NCBI GenBank assembly: GCA_036336715.1
Contig: JAYZFP010000064.1
Location: 25,878-89,877, forward strand
Source: JABAAE01 sp036336715
GTDB taxonomy: Bacteria > Planctomycetota > Planctomycetia > Pirellulales > Pirellulaceae
DNA: 64,000 nt
Direction: 5' to 3'
The notes beneath the pieces were generated by a model, which did no database searches, was not told the origin of the DNA, and worked only from the letters and a program-made list of their open reading frames with translations. Shown piece by piece: positions 57,401 to 64,000 of this stretch. The position numbers and the translations under genes were made by a program. How positions within the stretch are numbered: the stretch's first letter is position 1; each line of letters starts with the position of its first letter.

Positions 57401-58410
57401 TGCAAATGCTGGGCAACCTGTTTGAAACGGAGCAGGCTGAGATTGCCATCTCGATGGCCCGAACCCTGGCCACCAGCAACCCTTCCCTGCGGGCGGAAAT
57501 GCGCAAGTCCGAACCTTTGCAGGTGGCCCTCCAAACCGCGGTGCAAACGGCTCACAAAACGGCCCTGGATTCCGGCGTTTCCAGCGAGCGGCGGTTGGAA
57601 GCCATCAGACGACTGGAACTGGGGTCAATTGGAGGGGTGCAAGAGGCGCTCCTGTCGCTGGTTTCGATCGAGCAGCCTCCCGTTCTGCAAATCGCGGCCG
57701 TGGACACCCTGGCCCGCCTGGGAAATGCATCCACCGGCAAATCGCTGATGAGGGTCCGACAGAGAGTGGCCCTGGAGACAAGCCGGAAAATTGAATCCGC
57801 GTTGATCTCAAGAACCGATTGGACCCTGATTTACCTCAACGAAGCCGAGCAGGGTTCCATTTCCCCGGCCAGCTTGAAACTCCTGGCACAATCACGCGAC
57901 CGGAAAACCAGGCTCCTGGCAGAACGCCGACTCAAGGAAAACAAGTCGGGTGATCTGGATGAGTTGATGAAAAGTTATGGGCAAGCCCTGACCCAGCTTG
58001 GCGATGCCTCCCGTGGCAAGGCGGTATTCGAAAAAAATTGCTCTGCCTGCCACCGGGCAGGTGGCCTCGGTGTTGAAATGGGCCCCAACCTGGCAGCGAT
58101 GCAAGCGAGGGGAAAAGCTGCCATCCTGACCAACGTGCTGGATCCAAACCGGGAAGTTAACCCGGCCTATGTGAATTACCTCATAGAAACCACCGATGGC
58201 CGAAGCCTGACCGGCATGATTGTCAATGAAACCGGGACCTCGATCACACTGCAAAAAGAGAAAAAGCAGCAGGTCGAAGTACAAAAATCGGACATCGAAG
58301 GAATCAAGAATACCGGGCTGTCGCTGATGCCAAGTGGCCTGGAAAAAGAAATCCCCATCGATCAGATGGCGGACCTGCTCGAATTCCTCATGCAAGTGGA
58401 ACAGCCATGA
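54427..58410 (+). CDS. Alpha/beta hydrolase - propeller - HEAT - cytochrome c fusion (1327 aa)
   Basis: Signal peptide (IFLIGLLAVFLAGIPAL). Residues about 60-385 are a dienelactone-hydrolase/acetyl-esterase-like domain: LALHPTG, nucleophile VIGHSLGGHNSIFAA near residue 227, then LYGAADRLRAVHPKCPHDFP with likely acid and histidine. Residues about 410-785 are a PVC-type propeller (ASFDEQQRMFVIEMKDYSEQ, DNDGDGKADIRKK, HGMCFDDFGNKYVCSNSDHA, NAPDGCLYILDMYREVIEHP). HEAT-like repeats run from about 800 to 1180. The heme motif CSACH lies near residue 1205, with LEFLMQ at the end. The usual propeller protein has no hydrolase in front. It overlaps the ceramidase-like gene by 4 bp. Perhaps it frees a sugar by ester cleavage and then oxidises it. 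Confidence 0.9.
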   Translation: MQRQILPSRIFLIGLLAVFLAGIPALRSQGLSCCLAQPLEFEHANLSFYRDTEGNRKRIRTSDDWELRRAQILAGFQEAIGEFPEDRSKQFTAVVLENSSLRDDIRVQKIRINVNSQTDVVADVYLPGQPTKRKLPAILALHPTGAAGKRIIGGNAPRKNRQYANELARRGYVVIAPDYPSFGDLKGHDFSADGLASGTLQGILNHMRCVDYLESLAQVDPERIGVIGHSLGGHNSIFAAVFDSRLKVVVSSCGWTPFHDYYEGKIAGWTSDRYMPRLKTEYHLNPDKVPFDFYELIGAIAPRPFYSNSPLQDSNFDVAGIKKALPKIGQIYSLYGAADRLRAVHPKCPHDFPSEIRQESYRFIDQALEHQPTGEADFRGELPRIEPLEPEAALGSFRQDNLSLVAHEPVVHDPIAASFDEQQRMFVIEMKDYSEQDRDYLGRVRMLIDQDRDGVYEKSTVYADKFSWPTAIICYDGGVFVGAAPDIWFVKDNDGDGKADIRKKVFTGFGRGNVQGLMNSFRWGLDNRIHGAASSSGGKIVRVGADPGKPIELRGADFSFDPKTLELRRETGGAQHGMCFDDFGNKYVCSNSDHAQAILFDDRYLKNNPYFSGTRPRRSIAVDGGQATVYRDSPVEPWRLVRTRLRVAKRVPGPVEGGGTAAGYFTGSTGITIYRGDGQSVAKGTAIIGDVGSNIVHRKKITRIGLDIEATRIDRDTELVSSRDIWFRPVQFANAPDGCLYILDMYREVIEHPKSLPPMIKRHLDLTSGRDRGRIYRLGQPTQKRKKETAPGDLRGIQLVQLLNHPNSWHRETAARLIHQEQDKTLVPALQTVRVQNFGPVGRVHALWALHGLKSLKPDDLMIATLDAHPAVRRHAILLAEKTNPDWLNDAAFQKLERDTDAQVRAQLAFSVGLLPPGERATVLWRLLRRSDGHPLMTTAIMSSANDLQANFLQRLAASKSLFQSSKGRQLAASLANQLARRNRPNEKAELLQMLGNLFETEQAEIAISMARTLATSNPSLRAEMRKSEPLQVALQTAVQTAHKTALDSGVSSERRLEAIRRLELGSIGGVQEALLSLVSIEQPPVLQIAAVDTLARLGNASTGKSLMRVRQRVALETSRKIESALISRTDWTLIYLNEAEQGSISPASLKLLAQSRDRKTRLLAERRLKENKSGDLDELMKSYGQALTQLGDASRGKAVFEKNCSACHRAGGLGVEMGPNLAAMQARGKAAILTNVLDPNREVNPAYVNYLIETTDGRSLTGMIVNETGTSITLQKEKKQQVEVQKSDIEGIKNTGLSLMPSGLEKEIPIDQMADLLEFLMQVEQP

Positions 58411-59777
58411 AACACTCCCTCATTCCCGGCCTTGCCGCCTTGTTGCTGGCCTGGGTCTTTCTCACACAGACCGCTTTGAATCGAGCCGAGGGGCAGATTC
58501 GGGTTGCGACTTTTGAGGTCGATGCATCCCCGCCGATCGGCAGCCCCCTGGCATACGACCCAACCCGTGGTATCCAGGACCCCCTTTCATGCAGGGGACT
58601 GGTCATCCTTTCGGACCAGTCACCCATTGTCCTTTGCAGCGTGGACTGGCTGGGAATTGCCAACGATGGACAAAAGGAATTCCGGAAGGCATTTGCCAAA
58701 GCCGCCGGGACCACTCCGGAACGGGTGGCCGTTCACACCATTCACCAACACGATGCACCCCGCTGCGATTTTTCTGCCGAGCGTCTCCTGGCAGAGTATG
58801 GCGACGGGGGAAAGAATTATGACCTCGCATTTTGTCGATCCGTAATCCGGAACGCTGCCCAGGCCATTCGGCAGGCTCTGCCGCGCGCTCAAAACGTGAC
58901 GCACCTGGGACTCGGTGAAGGCAAGGTCATCGAGGTCGCTTCGAATCGCCGCATCCTGGGGGAAAACGGAAAAGTCAAAGTAACCCGCTACACGGCGACC
59001 CGGGATCCCAAGGTACGGGCAATGCCGGTGGGAACCATCGACCCTTTGTTGAAAAGCATCAGCTTCTGGCAAAAGGAAAAGCCGTTGGCAGTGCTGACAT
59101 TTTACGCAACCCACCCACAAAGCTATTACCGGACAGGAAAGGCCAGTACCGATTTCCCCGGCCTGGCCCGCAACGCCAGGCAAAAGGAAACCGGTGTACC
59201 CCACGTTCATTTCAACGGGGCAGGGGGGAACATCGGCGCTGGAAAATGGAACGATGGCTCGGTTGCCAACCGGGCGGTATTGGCCGGCAAGGTGGAAAGA
59301 GGGATGAAACTGGCTTGGGCCAACACCCGGCGAACACCCGTCAACGCAAAATCATTGAAATGGACAACGACCAGCGTGAGACTTCCCATCGGCAAGACAT
59401 TGACCGAATCCCGGCAACTGATGGCGTTGGAAAACAAAAAGGAAACCCCCTCCAACCGGCTCTATGCGGCAAAACACCTGACCTGGATCCGCCGCAGCGA
59501 GTCCGGCGAGGGCGTTCCCCTGGCTTGCCTGAAGATCAACGGCTCCAAAACCCTTTTTGTTCCCGGGGAGCTGTTCGTGGAGTACCAGCTGGCTGCCCAA
59601 AAAATGGACGAGGAATCCTTTGTAACCATGGCCGCTTACGGTGAGTACGGGATGGGTTACATTGGGACCGCAATCAGCTATTCCCAGGGGGGCTATGAAT
59701 CGAGCCCTCGAGCCTCGCGAGTGGGTCCCGGTTCGGAAAAAATATTGCTCCAGGCGTTTGGCAAGCTGCTGCAATAA
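58407..59777 (+). CDS. Exported neutral/alkaline ceramidase-like protein
   Basis: 456 residues starting in an ATGA overlap with the fusion gene. Signal peptide: IPGLAALLLAWVFLTQTA. The N-terminal part matches the neutral ceramidase domain (VATFEVDASPPIGSPLAYDP, LVILSDQSPIVLCSVDWLGI) with putative zinc histidines in VAVHTIHQHDAPRCDF and in LTFYATHPQSYY; GAGGNIGAGKWNDGSV and AAYGEYGMGYIGT follow. It is shorter than true ceramidases (about 650-750 residues) and lacks their C-terminal Ig-like domain. Planctomycetes have many such shortened forms whose substrate is unknown. Translational coupling suggests it acts with the hydrolase-cytochrome fusion. Confidence 0.87.
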   Translation: MKHSLIPGLAALLLAWVFLTQTALNRAEGQIRVATFEVDASPPIGSPLAYDPTRGIQDPLSCRGLVILSDQSPIVLCSVDWLGIANDGQKEFRKAFAKAAGTTPERVAVHTIHQHDAPRCDFSAERLLAEYGDGGKNYDLAFCRSVIRNAAQAIRQALPRAQNVTHLGLGEGKVIEVASNRRILGENGKVKVTRYTATRDPKVRAMPVGTIDPLLKSISFWQKEKPLAVLTFYATHPQSYYRTGKASTDFPGLARNARQKETGVPHVHFNGAGGNIGAGKWNDGSVANRAVLAGKVERGMKLAWANTRRTPVNAKSLKWTTTSVRLPIGKTLTESRQLMALENKKETPSNRLYAAKHLTWIRRSESGEGVPLACLKINGSKTLFVPGELFVEYQLAAQKMDEESFVTMAAYGEYGMGYIGTAISYSQGGYESSPRASRVGPGSEKILLQAFGKLLQ

Positions 59778-59870
59778 AGACAGTCCAAGCGTTTCCGGGT
59801 CCTGACGGCTCCGACGAAACACGAGCGACATCTCCAACCCGTGCACCTGATGGCCCTGCTGGTCATGACG

Positions 59871-59900
59871 GTGCAACTCATTAGCGTGCAACTCAAAACC
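59871..59900. repeat. 15-bp imperfect tandem duplication
   Basis: Two 15-bp units, each beginning GTGCAACTCA, downstream of the ceramidase-like gene. Confidence 0.6.
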
Positions 59901-59950
59901 GTAAGCGGTCCCGAAGGTCAACCAAACTGGATAGAGACGAGGGTTCCCCA

Positions 59951-59990
59951 TACCCCTCCGTGATATCGCGTACCCCTCCGTGAAATCGCC
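59951..59990. repeat. 20-bp tandem duplication
   Basis: TACCCCTCCGTGA(T/A)ATCGC(G/C) twice, 18 of 20 identical, in the gap between convergent genes. Confidence 0.85.
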
Positions 59991-60058
59991 GGCTGCCGGG
60001 TAACGCAGGCAGCTGACAGCTCCCCGGAACGGGCAAATCCGATGTCAGCGTCAGACCG

Positions 60059-61033
60059 CTACTTCAGGATCGATTCGATGGAAACCGGTTGACCGCCTTT
60101 GCTATTGGAAACATCAGCCGCTGCCATGATAGCGTACAATTCCAGTGTCTCCTCGGCGGAAACGGGAGGCTTTCCGGTCTTGAAAAACTTGACGATTTCG
60201 ACGAGCAGCGGCCGGTAGCCACCGTAAGAACCCAGGTCAACAATTCCCTTTTCACAAAACGCGGTTCCCCCGTACCCGGTCTTTCCGGCACGGATTCCCC
60301 GGAATGTTGCGATCCGCCCATCCTTCCAGACGCCGGTGACCACATCAAAATCCGGCGACGAAGAACGTGTTACCGTCTGGCAGCCGGGGCCCATAACCGT
60401 GTACAGGATTTCCACACCATGGATCCCGTACCAGAAAAGGTCCGGATGGGTCTTTTCGAGGGAACAGGGACTGTGCGTGGTGACTCCCATCACCTTTCCC
60501 TGTTTCCCCTGCCGCACCGCCTGCGGGCCGCTCATGAACCTCAAGGAAGATGAAGAAAAGACTGGTACATTTTTCTTTTTGGCATATTCGAAAATGGCAA
60601 TCGCATCCTCAATGGAACCGGCAATCGGCTTATCAATAAAAACAGTCTTGCCGGCATCAATCACCTTCTTCGCCTGTTCCAGGTGGGGACGCCCGTCATT
60701 GGTTTCCAGCAAAACGCAATCAACCTTGCCCAGCAGGTCCGCGATGGAATCCACAATTTCAATGCCCATGTCCTCGAATTGCTTGGTGTACTTGGGAATC
60801 CGACTGGAGCTGGAAACAATGTCCCTGCTGCCATGTGGGTAGGCACAAACCACTCGGCACCCCGCAACATCCGGTTTTGAATCGGGATCATTGAGGATTT
60901 TGGCAAACGCGGGTGAGTGGGAAGTATCGAGGCCGATGACCCCCACCCGAATCAGCCTTTCCTGTGCAGGGACATTCGAAAAGCAGATCGAAAAAAAAGT
61001 TGCCAAACAGATTGTGGTCAGGAATCGATTCAT
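60059..61033 (-). CDS. Exported Gfo/Idh/MocA-like protein with degraded nucleotide motif
   Basis: 324 residues with a signal peptide (TTICLATFFSICFSNVPAQE). The fold is that of Gfo/Idh/MocA oxidoreductases: VGVIGLDTSHSPAFAKIL, VDCVLLETNDGRPHLEQAKK, VFIDKPIAGSIEDAIAIFEY, and a C-terminal domain with WYGIHGVEILYTVMG. However, the glycine-rich GxGxxG loop reads GLDTSHS, so normal NAD(P) binding is doubtful. Together with export, this suggests a tightly bound cofactor or a non-redox role. It diverges from the EF-hand esterase 105 bp away, and the two may share a regulator region. Confidence 0.85.
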   Translation of the reverse strand: MNRFLTTICLATFFSICFSNVPAQERLIRVGVIGLDTSHSPAFAKILNDPDSKPDVAGCRVVCAYPHGSRDIVSSSSRIPKYTKQFEDMGIEIVDSIADLLGKVDCVLLETNDGRPHLEQAKKVIDAGKTVFIDKPIAGSIEDAIAIFEYAKKKNVPVFSSSSLRFMSGPQAVRQGKQGKVMGVTTHSPCSLEKTHPDLFWYGIHGVEILYTVMGPGCQTVTRSSSPDFDVVTGVWKDGRIATFRGIRAGKTGYGGTAFCEKGIVDLGSYGGYRPLLVEIVKFFKTGKPPVSAEETLELYAIMAAADVSNSKGGQPVSIESILK

Positions 61034-61137
61034 CGCGTCAGACTGTACAGTGGAAGGAGGATGTAACTTGCGTTATTTTAAGTGGAAGAGAAACCAATTA
61101 CGACAGCCCCGGCATCACGTCTTTTCAAAAGCCAACC

Positions 61138-62271
61138 ATGCACTACCATCCACTTTTCAGGCCCCTCCATTTGTCCGCATTTCTGCTGTTTTCGTTCGGC
61201 ATCTGGCCAAGCAATTGCCCACCGACCTGCGCGCAGGACTCGTTTGTCGAAAGAATCCGGAAGCGGCAGGACAGCAACTCGGACGGAAAAATTGCCAAGT
61301 CGGAGTCGACCGGACTGCTCAAACAGAACTTTGGGCAGGTGGACACCAACGGTGACGGATTTGCTGACCGCGAGGAACTGCAGGCTCTTGCCAGAAGATT
61401 TCAGGCAAATCGCAACCGACGGAAGCCCAACCCGAATCAGCCCACCGTGCCCGAAAACGTTGAATTCCAAAAGGACATTCCCTACCGAAAAGGAAACAAA
61501 AGCTGGAAGCTTGACCTCGCAATGCCGAGGGAAACCGGTGAATCGCCAAGGCCAGCCCTGGTCTTTGTCCATGGAGGCGGTTGGCGTGGCGGTGACAAAT
61601 CGGGCGGAGTCTGGTCCGGTTACCCCATTCATTTCGCGCAAAAAGGATACGTCTGCGTTTCCATCAATTATCGCCTCTCCCAGGAATCCCCCTTCCCAGC
61701 CTGCCTTGAGGATTGTAAGTGTGCTGTCCGCTGGCTGAGAGCCCATGCCAAAAAATACAATGTGGATGTCAAAAAAATCGGCGCTTACGGAAACTCGGCA
61801 GGTGCCCACCTGGTTTCGATGCTGGGACTGGTCGAAAAAAATCGGAACCTCGAAGGGGACGGACCTTTCCAAGAACACTCGAGCCTCGTTCAGGCCGTGG
61901 TTCCATCCGCAACGCCAGCTGATTTCAGTGTTTGGGCCAAGGCCAGCCTGGGGGTCCGGGGGCGGTTGCTTGCGGGCGACCAGTCAACCCTGGATGACCG
62001 GGCGAAAAAAGCGTCGCCAGTCAGCTACGCGCGCCCGAACGCGCCGCCTTTCCTGATTTTCCATGGGACCGCGGACCGCACTGTACCCCTCGACCAGGGC
62101 AAAAGACTGGAGAAGGCACTCAAAGCTGCCGGAGCAAAAGACGTGGTGTTGAAAATCTATGACGGGGCAGGGCACGGGGTTTTCAGGCAACACGAAAAAG
62201 AGACGCTCCCCTTGATGGAACAATTTTTCGACAGGCATCTCAGGAGTCCAGCGGCCAATCCCTCCCGTTGA
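61138..62271 (+). CDS. Exported esterase with two EF-hand-like loops (BD-FAE / acetyl-esterase type)
   Basis: 377 residues from the ATG at 61138; the upstream in-frame ATG at 60964 lies inside the divergent gene. A signal peptide (LHLSAFLLFSFGIWPSNCPP) is followed by two EF-hand-like calcium loops (DSNSDGKIAKSE, DTNGDGFADREE) and a linker. Then comes an alpha/beta hydrolase with oxyanion motif VFVHGGGWRGGDKSG, nucleophile GAYGNSAGAHLVSMLG, acid FHGTADRTVP and histidine GAGHGVF. Such domains remove acetyl or feruloyl groups from plant or algal polysaccharides. The calcium loops may stabilise it outside the cell. It diverges from the exported Gfo/Idh-like gene. Confidence 0.9.
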   Translation: MHYHPLFRPLHLSAFLLFSFGIWPSNCPPTCAQDSFVERIRKRQDSNSDGKIAKSESTGLLKQNFGQVDTNGDGFADREELQALARRFQANRNRRKPNPNQPTVPENVEFQKDIPYRKGNKSWKLDLAMPRETGESPRPALVFVHGGGWRGGDKSGGVWSGYPIHFAQKGYVCVSINYRLSQESPFPACLEDCKCAVRWLRAHAKKYNVDVKKIGAYGNSAGAHLVSMLGLVEKNRNLEGDGPFQEHSSLVQAVVPSATPADFSVWAKASLGVRGRLLAGDQSTLDDRAKKASPVSYARPNAPPFLIFHGTADRTVPLDQGKRLEKALKAAGAKDVVLKIYDGAGHGVFRQHEKETLPLMEQFFDRHLRSPAANPSR

Positions 62272-62340
62272 CAATTTGCCTCGGGACGTGGCTCCCGTCA
62301 TCCGCAAGGCGACTGGGGCAACCTGCTGCCGATCCCTTGC

Positions 62341-62370
62341 CAGACAGCTGCCAGCCAAACAGCTGCCAAA
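62341..62370. repeat. 15-bp imperfect tandem duplication
   Basis: CA(G/A)ACAGCTGCCA repeated with 15-bp spacing, downstream of the EF-hand esterase. Confidence 0.6.
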
Positions 62371-62410
62371 GTCCATTCCCATCAAACTTCAAAATCAACC
62401 AACAAGAAAT

Positions 62411-62439
62411 AAAAAAGTCGCGACCTTTGAGGTCGCGAC
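62411..62439 (-). terminator. Rho-independent terminator of the HTH-receiver gene
   Basis: Read on the minus strand: perfect 9-bp stem GTCGCGACC/GGTCGCGAC with a 5-nt loop, followed by six T. It lies 87 bp after the stop. Confidence 0.9.
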
Positions 62440-62525
62440 CGTGATTCGTGCCGGCGAATTTATCTTGATGGCGAATTCGTTTGTGGGTCAGACAGTAGAA
62501 TCCGCCAACCGGTTCTTAATTTGAC

Positions 62526-63098
62526 TTAAACAAGCTCTTTCCGGTTACCAACCAACGTTCGCAATCGTTCGGCAAGCAGGCTTGCATCGAATGGCTTTTT
62601 GAACGTTTCGTTGATTGCCGAGCGATCAAAGCTCATTGGCTGTCCATCGTCGGGCAGCAATGCAATCAGGATGGTTTCGCCAAAGTCAGTGTTCTTGCGA
62701 AGATTCTGGCAAATCTGCAAGGCTTCGACTTTGCCGATCGAGAAGTCAACGATGATGCAATCGGGGTGGAAACTTTCAGCTTGAATTCCAGCTTCAAATC
62801 CACTTGCAGCAACACCAACTTTGAAAGATTTTTCTGGTGGCAATTCTCGTCGCAAATTCTCGATCAAAACCTGATCTTGAGCAACGATCAAGACTTTCGC
62901 CATTGCTTCGTCTTCCAGGTCGCCAAGTGGCATCCCGTGCTCTTTCAAAAATTTGATCAAAAACTCACGCGGGATCCGTCGGTCTTGTGATCCGGGGATT
63001 CGGTAACCTTTAAGGCGTCCCGAGTCGAACCACTTACTTACCGTTCGCGGAGCCACCTTACAGATCTTAGCGACCTGTCCAGTCGTGAATACCTTCAT
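62526..63098 (-). CDS. Excisionase/BldC-like HTH protein with degenerate receiver domain
   Basis: 190 residues; GGAG lies about 9 nt before the ATG. Residues 1-58 are a MerR-type winged helix (FTTGQVAKICKVAPRTVSKW, YRIPGSQDRRIPREFLIKFL), as in excisionases and BldC. Residues 67-185 follow a response-regulator receiver: KVLIVAQDQVL, CIIVDFSIG with Asp118 at the phosphorylation place, and FKKPFD with the conserved Lys-Pro. The acidic pair after strand 1 is changed to AQ (73-74), and the usual Thr/Ser of strand 4 is replaced (IALLPDD). Phosphorylation is therefore doubtful, and it may work as a pseudo-receiver. No histidine kinase is next to it. The gene has its own terminator. Codons are less GC-rich than in the neighbours. 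Confidence 0.87.
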   Translation of the reverse strand: MKVFTTGQVAKICKVAPRTVSKWFDSGRLKGYRIPGSQDRRIPREFLIKFLKEHGMPLGDLEDEAMAKVLIVAQDQVLIENLRRELPPEKSFKVGVAASGFEAGIQAESFHPDCIIVDFSIGKVEALQICQNLRKNTDFGETILIALLPDDGQPMSFDRSAINETFKKPFDASLLAERLRTLVGNRKELV

Positions 63099-63851
63099 CT
63101 GGGCTCTCCGTAACTCTTCGTGTTTTTGTCCAACTCGACCTCCTGTCGAGATTGCCCCTGATTCATGAATTGCCAGGTCGAAACCGGCTCCTCGCGAATA
63201 ATGGGTCTGGGCATATTGAACTATTTTCCGGCTGGTTTGGATCAGGTCCGTCTAATCCATTCCTGACAACAAATCATTGATCGAATTCATACGATTCCGG
63301 CATTCCATTACCAGAAACGTCGACGAGCAAAATCGAACAACAATGCGGCGGACAATTCAAAGGAGAGAACTGAAGCGTTTATCCCTGCGGGTCAAGGAAA
63401 AACGATCGATAGACATTCCGTGTCTGATCCCCCCTTGGAAACAGATGATTCTTCCAGTTATTCCAACGCATTCGAAAATACGAAACGGAATGAAGAATCA
63501 ACTCCTTCCGAATGTTAGTTTCGTTAAAACCGAGGGTAAGACTTTAGGAAGTTTCGCAAATCATGCAACGAACTCCGGATGAAACCGCCCTAACCGTTGA
63601 CAGAGTTGTCGCGAATGTGAAAAGAGTGAAGATATAACGGGTTATCAGGCCTTAGAAGGCCGTTCCGGGGCTTCCTGGTCCCCGAGGGGGCCCAATAAAG
63701 AAAAAGTGTCATCAGGCCCAAGCCCGACGCCAGTCAGGGAGCAGCCAGCCGCCCCAGGCAGGAGCGGGGTCACTCGGTCAACCAGTCCTCGTTCCACGGT
63801 TCCATTGCAGCCGGCCGGCCTGAATCCGCCAGCATGCGAGGCCGATCACCC
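63099..63851. other. Intergenic region upstream of the HTH-receiver gene
   Basis: About 750 bp. It is A/T-richer than the window, with one basic 101-codon plus-strand frame (63277-63582) that has no family look. Around 63645-63690 GC-rich inverted repeats (GGCCTTAGAAGGCC and CGGGG...CCCCG) could form hairpins, but no T-run follows. It should hold the promoter of the HTH gene. Confidence 0.5.
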
Positions 63852-64000
63852 TCAGGCCACGCCCTGCTCATCCTTGGCCGACTGTTGCTCGTCGACCGCC
63901 GATCGGGAGATGTTCCCTTTTTCATCCACATCCTCGAATCGGACCGATACCTTGGTGGAAACCCCGGATTCCAGCATCGTGACTCCGTACAGAGTGTCGG
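63852..64000 (-). CDS. smc: Chromosome partition protein SMC, C-terminal end (partial)
   Basis: Only the last 49 codons are inside the window; the gene continues beyond 64000. The visible protein starts DTLYGVTMLESGVSTKVSVR, then FEDVDEKG, and ends KDEQGVA. The LYGVTMxExGVS..VSV pattern is the conserved segment that follows the SMC D-loop/H-loop region at the end of bacterial SMC ATPases. SMC organises and segregates the chromosome with ScpA and ScpB. The short non-conserved acidic tail is normal for the family. The call rests on this single motif, so other SMC-like ATPases cannot be fully excluded. Confidence 0.7.
   Translation of the reverse strand, partial: DTLYGVTMLESGVSTKVSVRFEDVDEKGNISRSAVDEQQSAKDEQGVA

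Noticed and set aside
63277..63582. 101-codon basic plus-strand frame
   Set aside because: A/T-rich region, no ribosome site or homology pattern that I recognise; could be reconsidered if conserved in relatives.

Overview
The window reads as chromosomal DNA of a planctomycete (phylum Planctomycetota). The evidence is several protein families found mostly in that group: PSCyt1/DUF1549/DUF1553 cytochrome proteins paired with DUF1501 proteins, DUF1592/DUF1588-type and DUF1552 proteins, two PVC-type propeller-HEAT-cytochrome c proteins, a cell-surface protein with an N-terminal LExRxLL motif, a ThiD2-ThiE fusion, an MfnB homologue and planctomycete-type alpha/alpha-toroid (prenyltransferase-like) proteins. 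Composition is moderately GC-rich. I see no phage, transposase, plasmid or CRISPR signature. Genus cannot be fixed from the sequence alone.

Layout. 1-5.5 kb: end of a Q/E-rich coiled-coil protein, a secreted toroid protein, and a complete tungstate ABC importer (tupABC). 5.7-8.3 kb (minus): ThiD2-ThiE followed at once by an acetyl-xylan-esterase-like secreted hydrolase. 8.7-12.1 kb: a membrane TPR protein and ClpC, ending in a clear terminator. 12.2-19 kb: a nucleotidyltransferase-HD protein diverging from a TetR regulator whose operon holds an RND efflux adaptor and pump, with stop/start overlaps and a good operator palindrome, then mfnB. 20-28 kb: assorted housekeeping and hypothetical genes (68-aa conserved protein, PHA-granule-region protein, Gfo/Idh/MocA oxidoreductase, LPLAT acyltransferase, MccB-type carboxyltransferase, membrane-anchored toroid protein). 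An initiator tRNA-Met lies at 28.45 kb.

29-62 kb is dominated by exported proteins. Two consecutive PSCyt1-DUF1549-LamG-DUF1553 / DUF1501 gene pairs (plus strand) converge on a minus-strand operon: ECF sigma factor, membrane anti-sigma factor, a cytochrome/DUF1592-type protein interrupted by an in-frame amber codon, then a TAT-exported DUF1552 protein. After it come a 1111-aa propeller-HEAT-cytochrome c protein, an LExRxLL protein with ten acidic repeats, a 1327-aa fusion of an alpha/beta hydrolase with propeller, HEAT and cytochrome c parts overlapping a ceramidase-like gene, an exported Gfo/Idh-like protein and an EF-hand esterase. Together they suggest an envelope-located system for breaking down complex carbohydrate or lipid with heme-based electron transfer. 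That role is inference.

The right end holds an HTH plus degenerate-receiver regulator with its own terminator, and the last codons of smc on the minus strand. A recurrent feature of the window is short tandem duplications (10-20 bp units, 2-4 copies), mostly just after genes. The most unusual single observation is the amber codon at 45362-45364: the same frame continues for about 548 recognisable residues beyond it.
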